Position numbers and translations under genes: made by a program. Below the pieces are notes generated by a model, which made no database searches, was not told where the DNA came from, and saw only the letters and a list, made by a program, of their open reading frames with translations. A stretch of 64,000 bases of DNA from RYN-428 sp035551995 (lineage in GTDB: Bacteria; Planctomycetota; Phycisphaerae; Tepidisphaerales; Tepidisphaeraceae), in assembly GCA_035551995.1 (NCBI GenBank), contig DASZME010000071.1, positions 40,526-104,525 of the forward strand, read 5' to 3'. Of this stretch, positions 10,588 through 19,586 are shown one piece after another; position 1 is the first letter of the stretch, and every line of letters begins with the position of its first letter.

Positions 10588-11016
10588 TTATTTCACCAGC
10601 TTTGCGACCAACTCGATCGGCGTGGCGCTTAACGCCTGCGACACCGGGCAGCCGGCCTTGGTTTGAACGGCGATCGCTTGGAACGCGGCATCGTCGATTC
10701 CCGGAACTTCGGCTTCGGTGTTAAGCTGAATCTTGGTGATCTTCATCCCCTCGCCCACTTTTTCGATGGTGACCTTGGCCGACGTGTGAATGCGCTTAGG
10801 CGTTAGACCCGCCTTGCCCAACCCAGCCGACAGAGCCATCGAAAAACATCCCGCGTGGGCGGCGCCGATTAACTCTTCGGGATTGGTTCCCGTGCCGTTT
10901 TCGAAACGGCTGCCGAAGGAGTACTGCCCCTCATAGGCGCCGCTCCCGAGTTTCATCGTGCCGTTGCCACCCTTGAGATCCCCATTCCATACTGCGTCTG
11001 CGCTACGAATCGGCAT
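10588..11016 (-). CDS. osmC: OsmC family peroxiredoxin
   Basis: 142 residues, the usual size for OsmC. It reduces organic hydroperoxides through two cysteines, here C57 in AAHAGCFSMAL and C123 in KAGCPVSQALS, with the family N-terminal pattern ADAVWNGDLKGGNGTMKLGS. Cytoplasmic. It is a single-gene unit whose start faces the small acidic ORF at 11172. It belongs to the OsmC branch rather than Ohr, judging by the KAGCPVS motif; the substrate is not certain. Confidence 0.92.
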   Translation of the reverse strand: MPIRSADAVWNGDLKGGNGTMKLGSGAYEGQYSFGSRFENGTGTNPEELIGAAHAGCFSMALSAGLGKAGLTPKRIHTSAKVTIEKVGEGMKITKIQLNTEAEVPGIDDAAFQAIAVQTKAGCPVSQALSATPIELVAKLVK

Positions 11017-11171
11017 AACCTTCTCCTACGTCCATGGTTTATAAAATCGAAACGACCGACATCCTAGGCGGCGCCAGGGATATGGGCAATGGCGCAATTA
11101 ATTGATGAGCTTCGTCATGCGGGCACATCGCTTGCTGCCTAAGATGTGATTCACAACGCGAAAGGAACCTG

Positions 11172-11378
11172 ATGACGCGCAGTATTTTCGATCCCGAAGG
11201 CGGAGAGACCGAACATAGCGGAAACCGGAACATGGGTCCGTCGGCCGACAACGACTCCCACATGCCGCCGAGCGTGGTGGACGGGAAGGTTTCTGAAGAG
11301 GAAACGGCTGAGCAGCAACCGCCGGCCGTGAAAGGATTGCCCGATGATCTGGGCATCGACGGCGGAGCGACGAAATGA
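11172..11378 (+). CDS. Small acidic hypothetical protein
   Basis: 68 residues, rich in Glu, Asp, Pro and Gly, with no hydrophobic segment (it begins MTRSIFDPEGGETEHSG and ends LPDDLGIDGGATK). An AAAGGA at 11161-11166 is well placed before the ATG. The composition suggests a disordered cytoplasmic protein; I do not recognise a family. It lies between osmC and ecsC-like genes, with no operon partner. The good ribosome site and absence of a better antisense gene support it, but its length makes the call moderate. Confidence 0.5.
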   Translation: MTRSIFDPEGGETEHSGNRNMGPSADNDSHMPPSVVDGKVSEEETAEQQPPAVKGLPDDLGIDGGATK

Positions 11379-11493
11379 TCGAAAAAAGAGCGGTCCGCAT
11401 CGCCGCTGGATGGCTCCTCGTTCGGATGCTTGAATCGCGATGCGATTTGAATCGCTTTGGTAAACGCGACAAAACATTCGCTCGGCCGATTAT

Positions 11494-12183
11494 TCAAGGT
11501 TTGTTTTGCCCAGGGAGAAATCGGCTCACCTTGGGCCACAAGTTTTTCATCTGCGGCAATAACTTTGCGCGGGGCGTCGGACCGATCGCCTCATCGCTGA
11601 AATAGCTGATCGCGCGCCCGGCAATACCCTGCACTTCCATCCAATTCCAGCCAGCGCCGATGCCGATGCCCACCAGCGGCACCGCCTTGGCGACGATCGC
11701 TTCGCGCGTGAGCCGTTTTCCCATATATGCGGTCGCGAGGCGCGTGAGGGTCCGGAGCAGATCTTCGGTAACGTATTTGCGAATGGCGGCTTGCGAGAGT
11801 TTTTCGCCGGCGCGAATGCCGACCTGGCGAAGCACCTGGCTCGCCGCGGCGGGAAAAACGACCGCCATCACGTCTGCCCGCAGCGCGTGGGGGTCGTCCA
11901 GCGTTTGCGGGGAGAGCAGCGCCGCGATCACGCCGATCAACGTGCCTTCGATTTTGAGCACGGCGGCGATATCCGCCAACGCGGCCGGAATCATCGTGAT
12001 CGGGCTGGAGGCGGCGCCCGTCGCCGCGCCGGCGGTGGCCGCTCTGACCTTGGCCGATCGGATGGCGCGGTGCGCCAATTCAAGCGGCGATAGCTCCGGG
12101 TGCTCCCGGCGCATCGCCTCGGCCGCCGCCCGGCAGTCGTCGGGATCGGGAATCAGACGGTCCAGGAGCAGATTCAAATTCAT
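11494..12183 (-). CDS. EcsC family protein
   Basis: 229 residues. Shows the EcsC-like pattern with an Ala/Gly-rich helical segment AATAGAATGAASSPITMIPA, ALADIAAVLKIEGTLIGVIA, and a C-terminal VPLVGIGIGAGWNWMEVQGI hydrophobic stretch, suggesting membrane association. The family takes its name from a gene near an ABC exporter in Bacillus, but its biochemical role is not established. The start codon overlaps the stop of the upstream propeller gene by four bases (ATGA at 12180-12183), so the two are co-translated. No ABC transporter is adjacent. Confidence 0.82.
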   Translation of the reverse strand: MNLNLLLDRLIPDPDDCRAAAEAMRREHPELSPLELAHRAIRSAKVRAATAGAATGAASSPITMIPAALADIAAVLKIEGTLIGVIAALLSPQTLDDPHALRADVMAVVFPAAASQVLRQVGIRAGEKLSQAAIRKYVTEDLLRTLTRLATAYMGKRLTREAIVAKAVPLVGIGIGAGWNWMEVQGIAGRAISYFSDEAIGPTPRAKLLPQMKNLWPKVSRFLPGQNKP

Positions 12184-13718
12184 TTTGTCGCTTCCGGCGC
12201 CTTCAATTGTACATGCACGCTCAGCAATTCATTGACGCGATAGACCTGCGTGTCAAGCGAGTTGGAGCCGTCAAAAACGATCGCCGCGCCATGGATCACG
12301 CCGCTGTAACCGGGCGTATGGGCGCCATCCAAAATGATATGCAGGTCGCCGCCGGTTTGCGCTCCGTAGGCGATATGGCCGCCGTCGGGGCTGAAGGTCA
12401 GTTTTCCGACGGCCTCGCGCGGTTCGCTTTCGACGCCGTCGATGATCGTAAATTGCTCCTTGCCGCGACGCCCGGCATACGCGACCCGCTTGCCGTTTGA
12501 ACTAAACGTCGGCGCCTGCAAAATCTCATCAAAGGCCGCGCTTTCCTTGCCATCGACGCTGACGACCAGATGCCGATCGTGAATAACCACCAGCGCCAGG
12601 CGGGCGCCGTCGGGGCTGAAGATCGGCGGAGATAAAATCCTGTCGAAAGTTCCCGCGGGCTTTCCATCCACGATGACCGTCGAGGTCTTGATCGGCTTTG
12701 AATCCCGTATCGTCGTTTCGTGCGTGAGATACGCCAGGTGTTTTGAATCGCCGCTGAACACCGGGGGCGTCTCGACGGAATCAAACCCGGCGTCTTCCTT
12801 GCCGTCCACCACGACGATCATCTTCCCCCCTCGCTCGGCCACATATGCCAATCGTTTTCCATCCGGGCTGAACGCGAGCGAGGCGGTGACGATCCGATCG
12901 AATTCTTTTCCCTCGACGGCGTTATCGACGACAAAATAATTCGCCCCGCGCGCCACGCCCGCCGCGAGGCGTGTACCGTCGGAGTTGAACGTGAGCGTCC
13001 CCGCGATGATGGCGTCGAATGATCTTGGCTGTCCGGTCGAAGTGACGATCGCCCACTTTTCCCCCGACCGGGCGGCATACGCGCTCTGCTTAGCGTCCGG
13101 CGAAAAAATCACCCGGTTATCGACGATCGCATCGACGGCGGGGGATTCGACGCCATCGATGACCGCAAAGAATTGTGAGCCGGTGCGCGCCACGTAGGCG
13201 ACGTGTTTTCCGTCAGCGCTGAACTCGGGATTGACGACGTCGTCATATGATTTACCCGCCTTTCCATCGACCAGCAGCGTCCGCTTTCCCGCGGCATCGG
13301 CCGCGACCAGCCACCGGGCGCCGTCGGGACTAAAGGCCAGGCTTCCTTTGACATACGTGTTATAAGGTTCCCCCGCGGCGCCATCGACGACCACGACCCA
13401 TTTCGTGCCTGCCTGCGCGATAAACGCCACGCGTTTGCTATCGGGGCTGAAGAGAATGCCCTTCTCGGCCACGCCGTCATAATCCGTCGCGTCGGGCTTT
13501 CCGTCGACGACAAGCTGAATTGCTTTCTTTCCGTGCGAGACGACGTAAGCCAACCGCTTGCCGTCGGGGCTTGGCGTAAGGCTCTTGATGCGCAGTTGAT
13601 GGGTGGTGCCAAGCGCGGTTTCCTTGACCTCGACATCGGCCGCCGCCTGCGCGTAGGCGCTCGTCAAGAGAAGCAGAATAAAAGACGCAACAAAACGACG
13701 GATGCGGAAGCAGGTCAT
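12180..13718 (-). CDS. Secreted PD40/TolB-like beta-propeller protein
   Basis: 512 residues from ATG 13718, which begins a clear signal peptide (MTCFRIRRFVASFILLLLTS, then AYAQA). The frame stays open upstream but the signal fixes the start, and a GGAG sits close before it. The mature part is about ten repeats of the type FSPDGKRLAYVAERGGKMIV alternating with VVDGKEDAGFDSV, i.e. a WD40-like PD40 propeller with interleaved VDGK strands. Probably a periplasmic or surface binding protein. No enzyme domain. Its last base pairs overlap the EcsC start, implying a shared mRNA. Confidence 0.85.
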   Translation of the reverse strand: MTCFRIRRFVASFILLLLTSAYAQAAADVEVKETALGTTHQLRIKSLTPSPDGKRLAYVVSHGKKAIQLVVDGKPDATDYDGVAEKGILFSPDSKRVAFIAQAGTKWVVVVDGAAGEPYNTYVKGSLAFSPDGARWLVAADAAGKRTLLVDGKAGKSYDDVVNPEFSADGKHVAYVARTGSQFFAVIDGVESPAVDAIVDNRVIFSPDAKQSAYAARSGEKWAIVTSTGQPRSFDAIIAGTLTFNSDGTRLAAGVARGANYFVVDNAVEGKEFDRIVTASLAFSPDGKRLAYVAERGGKMIVVVDGKEDAGFDSVETPPVFSGDSKHLAYLTHETTIRDSKPIKTSTVIVDGKPAGTFDRILSPPIFSPDGARLALVVIHDRHLVVSVDGKESAAFDEILQAPTFSSNGKRVAYAGRRGKEQFTIIDGVESEPREAVGKLTFSPDGGHIAYGAQTGGDLHIILDGAHTPGYSGVIHGAAIVFDGSNSLDTQVYRVNELLSVHVQLKAPEATK

Positions 13719-13791
13719 ATTTCTCCGATGGTAGACGTGAATAGATAGCGCCGCCGCCCGGTTGTGTTTAGCCTCCGGCGGTTTCTGGAGT

Positions 13792-15444
13792 ATGATCAAC
13801 TCGAAAATGAGCGACGCCCAGAGGCAACATGTGCGATCCCGGCGAGCCCCGGCGCTTGGCCATCGCGCAAGCGCAGGCTTCGCGTGGTTTCTCACGCAGT
13901 CGGCGATACTCAAAGGGGTGGGCTTTTGCGGCCAGCTGGTTCTGGCGTGGCTGCTGAAGAAAGAGGACTTCGGCGTCTACGCATTGGCGCTGCTTGTCGC
14001 GACCTCCGTGGGCCTTGTGCATCAAAGTGGCTTGTCCGGCGTCCTTGTTTCTCGCGGTGATCGATTGAGCCGATGGATTTCACCGGCGTTCTGGCTTTCG
14101 CTCCTCACGGGGGCGCTGGCGTCGGCGGCAATGCTTGCCGTCGCGCCGGTCGCGGCGATCCTGTTTCATAACCAAAAACTCACCGGCCTGATCTGCGTCT
14201 TCGCGCTGACGCCTTTATTCAATGCCGTTTCGCTCATTCCTCAGGCCGTTTTGCAGGTCTCGATGCGCTTTCGGGCTATTTCCATCTTGGGCCTATTAAA
14301 CGGCATCGGATCGACGTCGCTCACCGTTTTGCTGGCCGCCCTTGACTTTCATGCCTATAGCTTCGTCATACCGGCGGTCGTCTTTGGCGCCGTGAACGCC
14401 GGGGCGTCGTGGTGGCTTGTACGTCCCCGCATCGAACCGAAATTACAATTCCGTCGATGGCGGCTCCTGTTGGTCGATGCGGGGTACGTCCAGGGCGTGG
14501 CGGTGATGTTCCTGATTCTGGGACAGGCGGACTATTTCACGCTCGGCTGTCTAAAGCCCGCGGCCATCGTGGGCGTCTATTTCTTTGCCTTTACGCTTTC
14601 AATGCAGCCTGTCACATTTCTGGCCGGGAGCCTGGGAAGCATTCTGCTCCCGGTGCTTAGCCGGCTGCGAAGCGAATCCATGCGACAAACGCAAGCGTTC
14701 ATTCGCGCGGCCAGGCAACTCGCTCTTGTCGGGGCGCCGCTTTGCCTGGCTCAAGCCATCCTCGCTCGCCCTCTCCTTAGCCTCGTCTTTCGTCACTCCT
14801 GGGATGATGCCATCCCAGTGTTTCAGGTGTTAAGCATCGGCGCGGCATTCGTATTCGTCGGAGGACCGGCCAGCGCGCTTCTCCAAGCGCGTGGGCGCTT
14901 CGGGACCTATTTCATTTTCGCGGCCGTTTGCGCCCTCTTCTTTTTGTTCGCCGTCCAGGTCGGCGCGAGGCTTGGCGGCGCGGTCAGCACGGCGGTGGCG
15001 GTAACGATCTTTTACCTCGTGTTCGGCCCGTTGGGCGTCTATGTCGCCATTGCGCCCGGGGGCGGAAGAGCCAGGGACGTTCTCGGAATTTATCTGGCGC
15101 CGGTCGTCGCGGGATTCATTGCTTGCGGCGCTCCGTTTTTTTTGGTCGATCACCTTTTGCCGATCGCAAGTAAGAGCGGTTGGCCGCTTTTGATCGCAAC
15201 GCCATTGCTCGGCGTTCCAATCTATGTCGCGATTGTGCGCGTGTGGCGCCCATCCGATTGGGAGGAATTGATCGTTCGGCTGAAAGAACTTTTCGCGCGC
15301 CTGGCTAATGCGGGAAAAGCAACGGAGAACGTCGCGGTTGGCGAAAAATTTTTGCAATCGGATCAAACCGCGGCGATAATTCCGGCGCCGATCGCCGGGA
15401 TTGTTCCGATGAGTTCCGGCGGTCCGCCTGCGATGACTCTTTAG
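13792..15444 (+). CDS. Oligosaccharide flippase (Wzx/MOP family)
   Basis: About 550 residues. Multiple membrane helices run through the protein, e.g. FGVYALALLVATSVGLVHQS, TGALASAAMLAVAPVAAILF and YFIFAAVCALFFLFAVQVGA. The N-terminal SAILKGVGFCGQLVLAWLL and early KKEDFGVYALA are typical of polysaccharide-repeat flippases, which move lipid-linked oligosaccharides across the inner membrane. Start is ambiguous: ATG 13792 or ATG 13807. First gene of a glycan cluster (methyltransferase, GT2, GT4 follow on the same strand). The extended cytoplasmic C-terminus (LFARLANAGKATENVAVGEK onward) is not part of the fold. Confidence 0.88.
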   Translation: MINSKMSDAQRQHVRSRRAPALGHRASAGFAWFLTQSAILKGVGFCGQLVLAWLLKKEDFGVYALALLVATSVGLVHQSGLSGVLVSRGDRLSRWISPAFWLSLLTGALASAAMLAVAPVAAILFHNQKLTGLICVFALTPLFNAVSLIPQAVLQVSMRFRAISILGLLNGIGSTSLTVLLAALDFHAYSFVIPAVVFGAVNAGASWWLVRPRIEPKLQFRRWRLLLVDAGYVQGVAVMFLILGQADYFTLGCLKPAAIVGVYFFAFTLSMQPVTFLAGSLGSILLPVLSRLRSESMRQTQAFIRAARQLALVGAPLCLAQAILARPLLSLVFRHSWDDAIPVFQVLSIGAAFVFVGGPASALLQARGRFGTYFIFAAVCALFFLFAVQVGARLGGAVSTAVAVTIFYLVFGPLGVYVAIAPGGGRARDVLGIYLAPVVAGFIACGAPFFLVDHLLPIASKSGWPLLIATPLLGVPIYVAIVRVWRPSDWEELIVRLKELFARLANAGKATENVAVGEKFLQSDQTAAIIPAPIAGIVPMSSGGPPAMTL

Positions 15445-15482
15445 CGATCGACGGCCGCGCCGCCGCGACCCTGAGCATTGAA

Positions 15483-16172
15483 ATGAATCATCCTTCCGCG
15501 GCTGAATCGGACGACGTTTACAAATACAATGATGACGTGCGAACTGATATTCTCGCGATGATTCCCGCGCAAGGAGCGATCATCGGCTCGGTCGGCTGCG
15601 GCGCCGGAGCCACGGAGGGGGAGTTGGTCAAGTCAGGGAGAGTCGTCCACGGCGTGGATATTTCAGAGCACGCGATTCGAATCGCGGCGACGCGCCTCAC
15701 GTCGGCGCGCGTCGTGAAGAACGACGACTTGCGTCCATTTGAACCGAACTCGCTGGATGGATTGATCCTGGCCGACGTCATCGAGCATATGCCGGCGGCG
15801 TGGATCGCGTTGGCTCGTTTTGCCGAAGCTGTTCGGCCGGGAGGCTGGGTGGTGATCAGTGTGCCAAACATGCGTTACGTCGAGCCAATGGTTCGATTTC
15901 TCGTTCAGGGCGACTGGCCTGAAGACCGAATCGGAATTTTCGACTCGACGCATCTGCAGGTCATGTCGCGGAGGCGGTTGCAGCGTTGGTGCGAGCAAGC
16001 CGGTTTGCACGTCGAGCGCTGGTTTACCCGTTACGATCCCCGTGGACCCCGTCGCCGTTTTTTCTTTCGCGCGCTCGATGTGTTGACGCTCGGATTATTT
16101 CATACATGGTTCGTGTTTCAGGTTCAGTGTCTATGTTACAAACCCGCTCGTTCGACGGAGCTCGATAAGTGA
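15483..16172 (+). CDS. Class I SAM-dependent methyltransferase
   Basis: 229 residues. Motif I is GSVGCGAGATEGELVKSG (about 36-53), followed by VHGVDISEHAI, NSLDGLILADVIEHM and a post-motif PGGWVVISVPNMRYVEP. This pattern is common in methyltransferases of surface-glycan clusters. It likely methylates a sugar or lipid-linked precursor. The C-terminal tail is hydrophobic (LTLGLFHTWFVFQVQCL) and may touch the membrane. Its stop overlaps the GTG start of the next glycosyltransferase by four bases, so it is in one operon with it. The acceptor is unknown. Confidence 0.88.
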   Translation: MNHPSAAESDDVYKYNDDVRTDILAMIPAQGAIIGSVGCGAGATEGELVKSGRVVHGVDISEHAIRIAATRLTSARVVKNDDLRPFEPNSLDGLILADVIEHMPAAWIALARFAEAVRPGGWVVISVPNMRYVEPMVRFLVQGDWPEDRIGIFDSTHLQVMSRRRLQRWCEQAGLHVERWFTRYDPRGPRRRFFFRALDVLTLGLFHTWFVFQVQCLCYKPARSTELDK

Positions 16173-17161
16173 TCGCTCCCCTCGTTTCGGTCATCATCCC
16201 GACTTTCAATCAACCCGCTCTACTGTTAGAGACGTTGAACAGTGTTCTGGCGCAAACATTCACCGATTTCGAGGTGCTGATCGTCAACGATGGCGCCACC
16301 GACGACACGCTGGACCGACTCCGGCCCGTTTGCCAGGAGCAGGGAGGGAGGATCCGCGTTATTTCGCAATCGAACAACGGCATCGGCGTCGCCCGCAACC
16401 GCGGCATCGACGCCGCGCGCGGGAAATACGTCGCCCTGCTGGATCACGATGATCTGTGGCTGCCGCGGAAGCTGCAGGCGCAGGTTGAACTATTTGAACG
16501 GCATCCCGATCTTGTCGCGTCGAGCGTTCCATTCGCTTTCTCAAACACGCCGACAGTTCCGGCGTTTGACGCGAGCGCGCTTGGAGCAATCGACGGCGTT
16601 ATCGAACGTCCTATGCGCGTGGCGGGCGAGGGACATAATTTCACGATGACGTCGACACTGATGTTTAATCGCGAAAAGGCCGCTGGCCTGCGGCATGGCG
16701 AGGTGCGCGGAGTCGCCGAAGACATACAATTTCAGATCGGCTTGTTGGCGCGCGGCGCGTTTGGAATCGCCTCCAGTGAAATTCTGGCGATCTATCGCAT
16801 TCATGCGGGAAATTTCTCTCGCCATGCCGACTATTACGCCGGAGGCATCCGTCTTATCCGCCAGATGCACAGAACAGGCGCTTTCCATGAAGTGGGCCCA
16901 GAAGATTTGCCTCACATGCTCCGCTGGATCGCCGGTCTGGGGCGAGCGGCGGCGGTGAAGGATCTGATCAGCGGAAATCGCTTGCGCGGAATGAAGACCT
17001 ATTTTATGGAATTTCTTCATCAGGCGCGCGCACGCCGAGTTAAGTTTCTGCTGGCTTTCCCGTTCCTGGCGCTGTCCAGCCCGGCGTTAGTGAGGCGATT
17101 TTCGACGCGCGATCGCTTGGATTTTACCGCTCGTGAAATTCTTGTCTGTCCTTCAATATGA
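16169..17161 (+). CDS. GT2 family glycosyltransferase
   Basis: 330 residues, GT-A fold. The N-terminus VSVIIPTFNQPALLLETLNS and NDGATDDTLDRL, then GIGVARNRGIDAARGKYVAL and LLDHDDLW (the metal-binding DXD-like motif), are diagnostic of GT2. It transfers a nucleotide-activated sugar to a growing chain. Start is GTG 16169, overlapping the methyltransferase stop (GTGA); its own stop overlaps the next gene's ATG (ATGA), a tight translational chain. The C-terminal third is helical and basic. Donor and acceptor cannot be read from sequence. Confidence 0.93.
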   Translation: MIAPLVSVIIPTFNQPALLLETLNSVLAQTFTDFEVLIVNDGATDDTLDRLRPVCQEQGGRIRVISQSNNGIGVARNRGIDAARGKYVALLDHDDLWLPRKLQAQVELFERHPDLVASSVPFAFSNTPTVPAFDASALGAIDGVIERPMRVAGEGHNFTMTSTLMFNREKAAGLRHGEVRGVAEDIQFQIGLLARGAFGIASSEILAIYRIHAGNFSRHADYYAGGIRLIRQMHRTGAFHEVGPEDLPHMLRWIAGLGRAAAVKDLISGNRLRGMKTYFMEFLHQARARRVKFLLAFPFLALSSPALVRRFSTRDRLDFTAREILVCPSI

Positions 17162-18333
17162 TGCGCGAATCTCCTACAACCCGCACGCTCGTCGCCAACG
17201 GCGATAGCGCCGACATCCGCACATGGAGCAACATTCCGTATTTCCTTTTCAACGCCGCGAAGCCGGCGGATTTCCTGAGCGACACCGTCGATACGAGCGA
17301 TCCGTGGTTCCGATATCGATCCCTGCTTTACAGCCTGAAGTCGCCGTTGCGACTGGAACTTCCCGGCGGGTATCAATTAAGTGCCGATTGGTCGCGGAGA
17401 ATGTGGGAACGCATTCCCCAGTCCCTTCGCGGCGGGGAATTCATCAGCCACTTTCAGCTTTTCCCTCCGCTCCATCTGGCCGAGCGCAGCGGCAGCCGGC
17501 ATAGCTTCTATTGCGACGCGACCTTGACACAACTTTTTTCGGCAAAGTGGCCCCGAATGCCGCGGATGATCTGCGGCGCCCGAACGCTGGCCGACGCCAT
17601 GGCGCGAGAGAGGGAGCTTTACCACTCCTCTCGCTTTTTTATCGGCATGGCTCGCGCGACCGTTCAATCGGCGATCAACGATTATGGCGTCGATCCGCGA
17701 AAAGCCTACGTCGTGCGGGCGGGGGCGAATCTCGACGAATCGATCGTGCAATCCTTTCTCGCCCGTCGCGGCGCCTCCTGGCGCGAAACGGGGGAACCTT
17801 TCAGCAGAGAACGACCGGCACGTCTTGGCTTCATTGGCCGCGATTATGAGCGAAAAGGACTCCCACGATTGATCGAAGCCGCTCAAATTCTTCATTCTCG
17901 AGGAAGGCCGGTTCGCGTCACCATCATCGGCAATTGCCCTGAACAGTTTCGCGCCTATCCCAATGTCGAATGGCGCGGCTTTATCCAAAAGGCGACGCAC
18001 ATGAGGGAACTGATCGAGGCGATCGACACGTTCGCCATAGGCTGCCTGCCGAGCTACGCCGAGCCGCTGGGAATCAGCACTTTGGAAGCGATTCGGTTGG
18101 GCGTACCGGTCATGGGGACACATGTCGGCGGGATTCCGGATTGCGTGCCGGCGGACGCCGGTTTCATTTTGCCGGCGGACGTCAGCGGCGAGGGAATTGC
18201 CGACGCCATTGAAACAAACGTATTTGATGCCGGCCGATACGATGAGCTTCAGCGTGGGGCGGTCAGTCGAATGAACGAAGTGACATGGGCGCGAACGGTC
18301 GAGCAATTGATTCGGATCTGGGAAACCGTTTGA
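17158..18333 (+). CDS. GT4 family glycosyltransferase
   Basis: 391 residues, GT-B fold. The C-terminal donor-binding half has RLGFIGRDYERKGLPRLIEA (about 220-240), VRVTIIGNCPEQF and FAIGCLPSYAEPLGISTLEA with the conserved ExxxxxxxE pattern, then GVPVMGTHVGGIPD. The N-terminal half is divergent (WSNIPYFLFNAAKPADFL). Overlaps the GT2 gene by four bases. Probably acts in the same glycan pathway. It ends 14 bp before the convergent GT4 gene on the other strand. Confidence 0.92.
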   Translation: MMRESPTTRTLVANGDSADIRTWSNIPYFLFNAAKPADFLSDTVDTSDPWFRYRSLLYSLKSPLRLELPGGYQLSADWSRRMWERIPQSLRGGEFISHFQLFPPLHLAERSGSRHSFYCDATLTQLFSAKWPRMPRMICGARTLADAMARERELYHSSRFFIGMARATVQSAINDYGVDPRKAYVVRAGANLDESIVQSFLARRGASWRETGEPFSRERPARLGFIGRDYERKGLPRLIEAAQILHSRGRPVRVTIIGNCPEQFRAYPNVEWRGFIQKATHMRELIEAIDTFAIGCLPSYAEPLGISTLEAIRLGVPVMGTHVGGIPDCVPADAGFILPADVSGEGIADAIETNVFDAGRYDELQRGAVSRMNEVTWARTVEQLIRIWETV

Positions 18334-18347
18334 ATCTTTCAAATCTC

Positions 18348-19553
18348 TCAATGCGGTTGCGGCAAGACGCCCACGGCCGCCAGGGCCTTCCGCAATCCCG
18401 CCACCGGATCGGCTTTTCTGATCCAATCCGCCAGCGTCGGCGCCGCCATGGCTCGGAGGGCGGCCAGTTGAGATTCTTCGCTCGCGTCCAGAAGCCGGGA
18501 TTCAAGGGCGGGTCGATCGCCGGGAGCAAACGTGTAGCCATTGACGCCGTCGCGCACCAGATCCACCGCGGCGCCGGCGATCGTCGTACTGACGATCGCC
18601 AGCCCGCCGGCCAGCGCCTCGTTGATCACCAGCGCCCACGGCTCACGGTCCGACGGCAAAACCAGAACATCGCAACTGCGCTGAACGCCTCGAACGATGT
18701 CCTGATCCGGTACGTGGCCGGTCCAGATCACGCGCTGTCGCATGAGAGGCGGCGTTCGCGATTCGATCTCCGCGCGCATCGGGCCGTCGCCCAGCATGAT
18801 GAGATCCCATGTGGGCCGGCGCTGGGCGATGGCGCAAAACGCTTCCACCAGCAACTCCGGCCGCTTTATCGGAATCATCCTGCCGCAAAACAAAAATCGA
18901 CGGCGATCTTGCGCAAGCCCAAATCGATCGCGCGCCCCGGCGATGATCCGCGGCGAAAGCGCGCGGATCGCCTGATAGTCCGGTTCCAGCGGGAAAAAGA
19001 AAATGCGATCGGCGCCAACGCCGTACTTGCCAAAGTATTCCTTCCCGGCCGTCCCAAATGAGAAGGCGCCGGCGCCAAGGCCCAGCAGGCGCGGCACGAT
19101 TAATTTTTTCAGCGTCGCCTTGAACGGATGGCCGCGAAGATTGGTGTTTTCGTCGGCGATGTTGCTGTCGCCCCAGATGAAAACCGGAATCCCGCGCCGT
19201 TTGCACCAGAGCAACAATCGCAGGCGCCCCGGATCGTTGTACCCGACCAGCACGACCGCACGCACGCCATGCGCGCCGATCCATTCGATCAACTTGCCGC
19301 CGACGGACCATTCTCGCCGCCAGTATTTCAATCGGCCCTGGTCCCAGCAGGAGACCTGGCCGAAAGAAATCATTCCGATTTCATCGGCGTCCCGCTGGGA
19401 AATGGACAGCCAGCGTTCATCTTCGATATGCGTGCGAAGCGTGCTGACTTGCAATTCCTTCATCTCGCGCACGACGCGCCGATGAACATGCACGCGGTAG
19501 GGCGGCATCGAATTGCTGATCATCGCGATGGGGATTTTTTCGGCGTCGGCCAT
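18348..19553 (-). CDS. GT4 family glycosyltransferase
   Basis: 401 residues from ATG 19553 (MADAEKIPIAMISNSMPPYR); a TTG nine bases upstream is possible but less likely. GT-B fold: N-terminal Rossmann domain, then FLFCGRMIPIKRPELLVEAF, DLIMLGDGPMRAEIE, IVRGVQRSCDVLVLPSDREP and WALVINEALAGGLAIVSTTI with the donor-site Glu. It lies on the opposite strand to its partners but is clearly within the same cluster, 14 bp from the end of the previous gene and 33 bp divergent from the asparagine synthase gene, with which it may share a promoter region. Confidence 0.93.
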   Translation of the reverse strand: MADAEKIPIAMISNSMPPYRVHVHRRVVREMKELQVSTLRTHIEDERWLSISQRDADEIGMISFGQVSCWDQGRLKYWRREWSVGGKLIEWIGAHGVRAVVLVGYNDPGRLRLLLWCKRRGIPVFIWGDSNIADENTNLRGHPFKATLKKLIVPRLLGLGAGAFSFGTAGKEYFGKYGVGADRIFFFPLEPDYQAIRALSPRIIAGARDRFGLAQDRRRFLFCGRMIPIKRPELLVEAFCAIAQRRPTWDLIMLGDGPMRAEIESRTPPLMRQRVIWTGHVPDQDIVRGVQRSCDVLVLPSDREPWALVINEALAGGLAIVSTTIAGAAVDLVRDGVNGYTFAPGDRPALESRLLDASEESQLAALRAMAAPTLADWIRKADPVAGLRKALAAVGVLPQPH

Positions 19554-19586
19554 GGATTTCAATCGGGCAAAGGCAATTATAGAGTC